Source: an uncultured cyanobacterium (lineage in GTDB: Bacteria; Cyanobacteriota; Cyanobacteriia; Pseudanabaenales; Pseudanabaenaceae). From it: DNA of 8,915 bases. Location: positions 1 through 8,915 of the forward strand of contig CAIJEA010000555.1 in the NCBI GenBank assembly GCA_903819605.1. The letters are read 5' to 3'. Of this stretch, positions 4,987 through 8,915 are shown in pieces. The first letter of the stretch is position 1. Each line of letters opens with the position of its first letter. The position numbers and the translations under genes are program-made. The notes beneath the pieces were generated by a model. It was given only the letters and a program-made list of their open reading frames with translations. It ran no database searches and was not told where the DNA came from.

Positions 4987-6558
4987 GTGGAACCAAGAAA
5001 CTTTTCATCGCCTGACGCTACCGAAAAAAGCCGAGAAGCGCGTTTAAGTAAGTTGCGCGAGCGTCGTACTAAGGCTGTGACAAGCACTAATGAAAATATG
5101 CTCCGTCCTATTAGCTCCGACTCCAAACCTCGTCCAATCCGATCGCCAGAACCTTCGCGATCGCCAGAACCGATTGTCGATCCACGCTTTGAAAATCGCC
5201 TACCTGAGAACAAACTCAAACCCTTGCCAAATCGTCAAGGTAGAATTGAAGCACGTCCTGACCAACGTCCCGAAAATCGATATGCTGACAATAGAACTGA
5301 CTTAATAACCCGCCGAAAGCCTACAAATAATCGCCCAGCCGCTATCAAGTCCTCTCCCACATCTCTCGGTTGGCAAGTGCTACGACTGGCGATCGCAGGT
5401 ATTGGGCTCAGTGTAATTGCGGGGACAACTATGTCCTTTTGGCAAAACCAGCAATCCCTTAAATCTAAAGTAAATACTCCAGAAGCGATCGTTAAAGAGA
5501 ATACCAGCAAGGCTAATCAAGAGATTGTCCCCCTCGATCTTAAAACTGAAGCCACACCATTGCTAGGTAAGATCAAAGACTTGGCAGCCAAAGAGAAAGA
5601 TCTCGCTATGCAAATGATGGTGGTCGATCTTGACTCTGGAGCCTATGTCCAGATTGGCGCAAATCAACCGATTGCTGCGGCAAGTACGATCAAGGCACCG
5701 ATTCTAGTTGCCTTTTTTCAAGATGTTGACGCGGGAAAAATCAAGCTTGATGAGCAGTTAGAGATGTCTGCTGATGTCAAGGTTGGTGAGTCGGGTGATT
5801 TTCAGTTTTTGCAAACGGGTACAAAAATCTCGGCTTTAGAAACAGCAACCCAAATGATTGTGGTTAGTGATAACACCGCCACTAATATGATTATCAAGCG
5901 ATTGGGAGGAATTGCCGTTCTCAATCAGCGGTTTAAATCTTGGGGACTAAACAACGTCGTCTTGAATAACCAACTACCTGATATAGATGGGACAAATACC
6001 ATTAGTACCCAAGATCTGGTGACGTTATTGGCGATGCTAGATAAAGGCAAGTTAATTGAACCACGCAGTCGCGATCGCTTTATGGATATCATGCGTCGCC
6101 CTATTACCGATACTCTCCTACCAAAGGGAATCGGTGAAGATGCAAGAATTATCCATAAAACTGGCGATATTCGCTCAGCAGTTGGGGATGCGGGGATTGT
6201 GGATATGCCAAACGGTAAGCGCTATGCGATCGCGGTGATGGTTAAGCGACCTGATAACGATCAACGTGCCAATGAGTTAATTCGCCAAATCTCACGGGTA
6301 ACCTACGAGTATTTCCGCTCAGGCGGTAGTTTGTCTACGAGCAATACCTCTAGCCCTAATACAAATTCCGCAGATTCCCCTAGACCCACAAATTCCCCAA
6401 ATCCTACAAATTCTCCAAATCCCAGTAATAATGCTGCTGGTACTAGTGTGATTGAAAACATTCAGCTACCTTTACCAAATGCCTCACCTACCGCAACTCC
6501 AAGCACATCTCCAAGTTTGAGTAATCCTTCAGAAGTAACGCGCCAAAATCAACCATAG
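4987..6558 (+). CDS. membrane-anchored class A beta-lactamase-like serine hydrolase
   Basis: 523 residues starting at GTG, the first start after an in-frame TAA at 4978-4980. GGAG at 4971-4974 is a distant ribosome site. Residues 1-127 form a basic, proline-rich, disordered cytoplasmic segment with a SPEPSRSPEP repeat. One membrane helix spans about 128-151 (GWQVLRLAIAGIGLSVIAGT). The catalytic domain, about 190-445, carries the active-site motif STIK (S233, K236), SDN (294-296) and KTG (391-393), in the order and spacing of class A beta-lactamases and low-mass penicillin-binding proteins. The omega-loop glutamate motif ExxLN is not visible: the corresponding part reads NNQLPDIDGTNTIS (327-340), so strong beta-lactamase activity is doubtful. 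The C-terminal 75 residues are a Ser/Pro/Asn/Thr-rich tail. The domain should face the periplasm. A role in peptidoglycan metabolism or beta-lactam hydrolysis is inferred. Two hairpins start at its stop codon. An internal ATG at 5098 is a less likely start. Confidence 0.85.
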   Translation: MEPRNFSSPDATEKSREARLSKLRERRTKAVTSTNENMLRPISSDSKPRPIRSPEPSRSPEPIVDPRFENRLPENKLKPLPNRQGRIEARPDQRPENRYADNRTDLITRRKPTNNRPAAIKSSPTSLGWQVLRLAIAGIGLSVIAGTTMSFWQNQQSLKSKVNTPEAIVKENTSKANQEIVPLDLKTEATPLLGKIKDLAAKEKDLAMQMMVVDLDSGAYVQIGANQPIAAASTIKAPILVAFFQDVDAGKIKLDEQLEMSADVKVGESGDFQFLQTGTKISALETATQMIVVSDNTATNMIIKRLGGIAVLNQRFKSWGLNNVVLNNQLPDIDGTNTISTQDLVTLLAMLDKGKLIEPRSRDRFMDIMRRPITDTLLPKGIGEDARIIHKTGDIRSAVGDAGIVDMPNGKRYAIAVMVKRPDNDQRANELIRQISRVTYEYFRSGGSLSTSNTSSPNTNSADSPRPTNSPNPTNSPNPSNNAAGTSVIENIQLPLPNASPTATPSTSPSLSNPSEVTRQNQP

Positions 6559-6594
6559 ATACTAAAGGGGGCGCAAAGCACCCCCTTTAGTATC
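6558..6594 (+). terminator. perfect 14-bp hairpin starting at the hydrolase stop codon
   Basis: Left arm 6558-6571 (GATACTAAAGGGGG) and right arm 6581-6594 are perfect reverse complements around the 9-base loop CGCAAAGCA. The left arm begins at the last base of the TAG stop. No long T-run follows at once, so efficient termination may need the second hairpin directly downstream. The loop differs from that of the 4829-4867 hairpin at only 2 of 9 bases although the stems are unrelated. Confidence 0.65.
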
Positions 6595-6601
6595 GCTATA
6601 G

Positions 6602-6656
6602 CAAAATCCAGAAGATAGTTGCGGCGCTTCGCGCCGCAACTATCTTCTGGATTTTG
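6602..6656. terminator. 55-bp near-perfect palindrome, probable bidirectional terminator between convergent genes
   Basis: Arms 6602-6627 and 6631-6656 are perfect 26-base reverse complements separated by TTC. The outer part is CAAAATCCAG/CTGGATTTTG, giving an A-run on the left and a T-run on the right. The core is GCGGCGC-TTC-GCGCCGC. It lies between the end of the hydrolase gene (plus) and the end of the thioredoxin-like gene (minus), where a two-way intrinsic terminator is expected. The stem is longer than termination requires, so it may also be a copy of a dispersed palindromic repeat. That can be settled only with the whole genome. Confidence 0.75.
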
Positions 6657-6701
6657 TTTCTTGTTCTATATTTGCGAGCCAAGCCAAGCTTGCCTTATTT
6701 T

Positions 6702-7274
6702 TTATGCTGCCTTTTTGCCATGATCTCTTGGCTGGGAAATATCTGCTGCTTTAGGCTCAGATACGGAGGAAGTGCGATCGCTACTAATACTGTTATAGGG
6801 TAAAGGATTTTCGGCGATCGCCGCTTCGATATTTGCTGCCATAATTTCGCGGGGGATCGCGCCTGTGGAATCACCGATCGCCTGATTGGTACGGTCTAAA
6901 AAAATAAACCGAGGAATTCCATCAACACGGTATTTAGTGACTTCAGGTAACCATTTCGTATTGTCCACATTTAGCATCACAAAATTCATGCGATCGCTAT
7001 ATTCCTTTTCGAGGGATAAATTATCCGATGCCATCGACTGACAAACCTTGCACCAATCAGCATAAAACTCAATTGTTGTGGGTTTACTATTGGCGATCGC
7101 TTCGTCAATGGGGATCGCTGCTGCTGCCACGGCATCAAGTGATGTGCTGCTACGTTGTGTCTGAAAGCCAAAAAACAAGGCGGTAGTCAAGAGAATTGCG
7201 GCGATCGCTACTAATAAATTTCGCAACTGATTAGCTGCATTAGGGGGGGTCGAATCTGGATTCGCTGAATTCAT
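6702..7274 (-). CDS. txlA: TxlA/HCF164-like membrane-anchored thioredoxin
   Basis: 190 residues, read on the minus strand from ATG at 7274-7272. Residues 17-38 (LRNLLVAIAAILLTTALFFG) form one N-terminal membrane anchor. The thioredoxin domain spans about 55-155, with TTIEFYADWCKVCQSMA holding the redox pair C75/C78, then FVMLNVDNTKW (98-108) and the cis-proline loop VDGIPRFIFLD (117-127, P121). The EFYADWC start and the NVDNTKW block are diagnostic of the cyanobacterial TxlA and plant HCF164 group. HCF164 passes reducing power across the thylakoid membrane and supports cytochrome b6f assembly. The domain is expected on the lumenal or periplasmic side. The Ser-rich, then basic C-terminus (160-190) is variable in such proteins. 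It converges with the hydrolase gene over a double hairpin and diverges from the symporter gene. HIP1 sites are dense here, as in resident chromosome. There is no Shine-Dalgarno. Confidence 0.85.
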   Translation of the reverse strand: MNSANPDSTPPNAANQLRNLLVAIAAILLTTALFFGFQTQRSSTSLDAVAAAAIPIDEAIANSKPTTIEFYADWCKVCQSMASDNLSLEKEYSDRMNFVMLNVDNTKWLPEVTKYRVDGIPRFIFLDRTNQAIGDSTGAIPREIMAANIEAAIAENPLPYNSISSDRTSSVSEPKAADISQPRDHGKKAA

Positions 7275-7353
7275 AACAACAATTAACTTATTGAACGTAC
7301 TATTCCCATTATGCCGAGCAAGGTTTGCACTATGCTAAAGCAATTCTAAATAA

Positions 7354-7392
7354 GTTATGAGAGTTTGACCTATGGGTTAAGACTCCTATAAC
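7354..7392. repeat. imperfect inverted repeat across the symporter promoter
   Basis: GTTATGAGAGT (7354-7364) and ACTCCTATAAC (7382-7392) match as reverse complements at 9 of 11 positions. The left arm sits just before the -35 hexamer and the right arm covers the -10 hexamer. A dimeric repressor bound here would block the promoter, but no regulator gene is nearby and the match could be chance. Confidence 0.3.
7365..7392 (+). promoter_or_regulatory. sigma70-type promoter of the symporter gene
   Basis: TTGACC (7365-7370), a 16-base spacer, and TATAAC (7387-7392) each match the consensus at 5 of 6 positions. The predicted transcript start near 7399 leaves a leader of about 20 bases before the ATG at 7419. 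Confidence 0.6.
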
Positions 7393-7418
7393 TCAAAATT
7401 GAAATTACGCAATCAACT

Positions 7419-8900
7419 ATGAGTAATTTAGACAATTCTTTTGATCCTTCCCAGTATGAACTTGCCCAAACCAAACTAACTTTTGGCGAAAAAATGGCCT
7501 ATGGTGCGGGCGATCTCGGTACTGCAATCACGACAAACCTGCTCTCATTTTTTCTATTATTCTTTTTTACTAATGTTGCAGGACTTGAGCCAGCCCTTGC
7601 AGGACTAGTTTTATTAATTGGCAAAATCATCGATGCGATCAACGATCCCATTATCGGTGTCCTGAGCGATCGCACTAACTCAAAAATGGGAAGACGGCTA
7701 CCATGGATGATGTATGCAGCGATTCCCTTTGGCTTGTCATTCTTTGCGCAATGGCTAGTACCTAGCACCGATAAGACGGTTCTTTTTTGGTATTACGCAA
7801 TCATCGGCATCGTTTTTAATGTCCTTTTCACCGCCGTTAACCTGCCCTACACCGCGCTCACCCCCGAAATCACGCAAGATTATAACGAACGGACTAGTCT
7901 CAACACTTTCCGTTTTACCTTCTCAATTGGTGGCAGCATTCTCTCTCTGTTTATTGCTCAATTAATCTTTGCCTTTTTCAAAGATCCTGCGAGGCAGACG
8001 GGTAGTTGCAATACGGGCGGTACGCAATATATTGTGCTGGGTGCTGTCTGCGCTCTTATCTCTTGCATCTCGATTTATTGGTGTGTATGGGGCATTAAGA
8101 AGAGGGCGATCGCTGGCGATCGTCATCGCCTCCATAATGCATCCGTTGATGCAGCTCCTGAAGAGATGAGTTTTGGAGAACAGCTAAGGGTAGTCTTCAG
8201 CAATCGTCCCTTTCTCTTTGTCATCGGCATCTATTTCTGTTCATGGCTAGCATTACAAATTACCGCCTCGATCATTCCCTATTTCGTTGTGAATTGGATG
8301 AAGATGCAAGAGAATGACTTCATTCTCGTCACGATCGCTGTTCAGGGTACGGCCCTAGTTATGCTATCAGTATGGAGTGCCGTCAGTAAGAAATTTGGCA
8401 AAAAAGTAGTTTACTTTATGGGGGCAGGCATTTGGATTATTGCCCAAGCAGGATTATTTTTCTTGCAACCAGGACAAGTTGCAATGCTCTATATACTTGC
8501 GATTATGGCAGGTGCTGGAGTTTCTACGGCTTATCTAATTCCTTGGTCGATGATTCCCGATGTCACCGATCTCGATGAACTAGAAACAGGTCAACGTCGC
8601 GAGGGTATCTTCTATGCCTTCATGGTGTTGTTGCAAAAGTTTGGACTAGCAGGTGGTCTGTTTTTGTTAGGGCTAGGTCTGTCATGGGCAAAATTTAAAG
8701 AGAGCGTTCCTTGTCAGCCCCTACCTGTACAACCTGATTCAGCTCTATTTGCGATCAGAGTCGCGATCGGTCCACTGCCAACGATCGCTTTAATTATTGG
8801 CTTAGCCTTGGCATATTTTTATCCCATCACTCGCGAAGTACATACGGAAATCTTAATGCGTCTAGCAGAGAGAAGAAGACAACAAAACGAGCAATCCTAA
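7419..8900 (+). CDS. MFS transporter of the MelB / GPH cation symporter family
   Basis: 493 residues of mostly hydrophobic helices, about 12 membrane segments, complete within the window. The N-terminal TKLTFGEKMAYGAGDLGTAI (18-37), the motif GKIIDAINDPIIGVLSDRTN (68-87) and the following KMGRRLPWMMY (89-99) are characteristic of the glycoside-pentoside-hexuronide:cation symporters. D72 and D76 line up with the two helix-II aspartates that bind the coupling cation in MelB (D55, D59). The second-half motif IPWSMIPDVTDLDELETGQR, then REGIFYAFMVLLQKFGLA, is also typical of this family. It should import a sugar or related solute with Na+ or H+ across the cytoplasmic membrane, but the substrate cannot be read from the sequence and no glycosidase or sugar-kinase gene lies nearby. 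There is no Shine-Dalgarno before the ATG. It has its own promoter and appears monocistronic within the window. Confidence 0.85.
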   Translation: MSNLDNSFDPSQYELAQTKLTFGEKMAYGAGDLGTAITTNLLSFFLLFFFTNVAGLEPALAGLVLLIGKIIDAINDPIIGVLSDRTNSKMGRRLPWMMYAAIPFGLSFFAQWLVPSTDKTVLFWYYAIIGIVFNVLFTAVNLPYTALTPEITQDYNERTSLNTFRFTFSIGGSILSLFIAQLIFAFFKDPARQTGSCNTGGTQYIVLGAVCALISCISIYWCVWGIKKRAIAGDRHRLHNASVDAAPEEMSFGEQLRVVFSNRPFLFVIGIYFCSWLALQITASIIPYFVVNWMKMQENDFILVTIAVQGTALVMLSVWSAVSKKFGKKVVYFMGAGIWIIAQAGLFFLQPGQVAMLYILAIMAGAGVSTAYLIPWSMIPDVTDLDELETGQRREGIFYAFMVLLQKFGLAGGLFLLGLGLSWAKFKESVPCQPLPVQPDSALFAIRVAIGPLPTIALIIGLALAYFYPITREVHTEILMRLAERRRQQNEQS

Positions 8901-8915
8901 AACTAGAGGCAGCAC

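Larger units (their letters stand above)
7275..7418. other. divergent intergenic region between txlA and the symporter gene
   Basis: A 144-bp spacer. The plus-strand promoter at 7365-7392 is convincing. On the minus strand CATAAT lies upstream of txlA, but no good -35 stands at the right distance. An imperfect inverted repeat brackets the plus-strand promoter (7354-7364 and 7382-7392). Confidence 0.45.

Noticed and set aside
5142..5173. Tandem repeat encoding SPEPSRSPEP as a minisatellite
   Set aside because: Only two short units in a low-complexity coding segment. No further copies.
4938..5510. Overlapping minus- and plus-strand open frames in the first third of the hydrolase gene
   Set aside because: They are by-products of the repetitive, HIP1-rich, basic N-terminal coding sequence. 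None has a credible start or family match.
1..8915. CRISPR array, tRNA or rRNA gene
   Set aside because: No regularly spaced repeats, no cloverleaf-like sequence with a T-loop motif, and no rRNA-like conserved stretch were seen on either strand.

Overview
The window looks cyanobacterial, of a Pseudanabaena-like type. The octamer GCGATCGC (HIP1) recurs about 17 times. The housekeeping genes are also typical of cyanobacteria: an LL-diaminopimelate aminotransferase, a TxlA/HCF164-like thioredoxin, and a membrane-anchored class-A-type serine hydrolase. All assignments were made by reading the sequence; no database search was run.

Layout. (1) Bases 1-335, minus strand: the first 111 codons of dapL, cut by the window edge. 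(2) Bases about 340-4000: an accessory segment between dapL and trmJ. On the minus strand it holds an orphan DUF433 protein, a small antitoxin-like gene with a strong ribosome binding site, and, directly after that gene, a surviving RelE/YafQ-like toxin C-terminus. On the plus strand it holds a tightly coupled two-gene cassette, an ABC/AAA15-type ATPase followed by a TOPRIM/DUF4276-like protein whose start shares one base with the ATPase stop. A minus-strand antitoxin-like ORF that appears to join two different small-protein families comes next, then the 3' third or so of an IS5-type transposase whose remains stop about 30 bp before trmJ. (3) Bases 4009-6656, plus strand: trmJ, a GC-rich hairpin terminator, then the serine hydrolase, closed by two long perfect hairpins. 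(4) Bases 6702-7274, minus strand: the thioredoxin-like gene, convergent with the hydrolase. (5) Bases 7419-8900, plus strand: a complete MelB/GPH-type symporter with a recognisable promoter, divergent from the thioredoxin gene.

The main point of interest is the ATPase-TOPRIM pair at 1286-3168. Its architecture resembles two-gene anti-phage systems that combine an ABC-type ATPase sensor with a TOPRIM effector (PARIS AriA/AriB is the clearest parallel). It has its own near-consensus promoter, sits among toxin-antitoxin debris and a dead insertion sequence, and lies in a stretch of about 2.4 kb with no HIP1 site. This suggests an acquired defence cassette. A defence role is inference. The family is not named here with certainty, because the effector resembles DUF4276-type proteins and not clearly the DUF4435 type of PARIS.

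The remaining genes are ordinary housekeeping or transport functions and show no obvious link to one another. No tRNA, rRNA or CRISPR array was seen. No gene-free stretch exceeds 300 bases.
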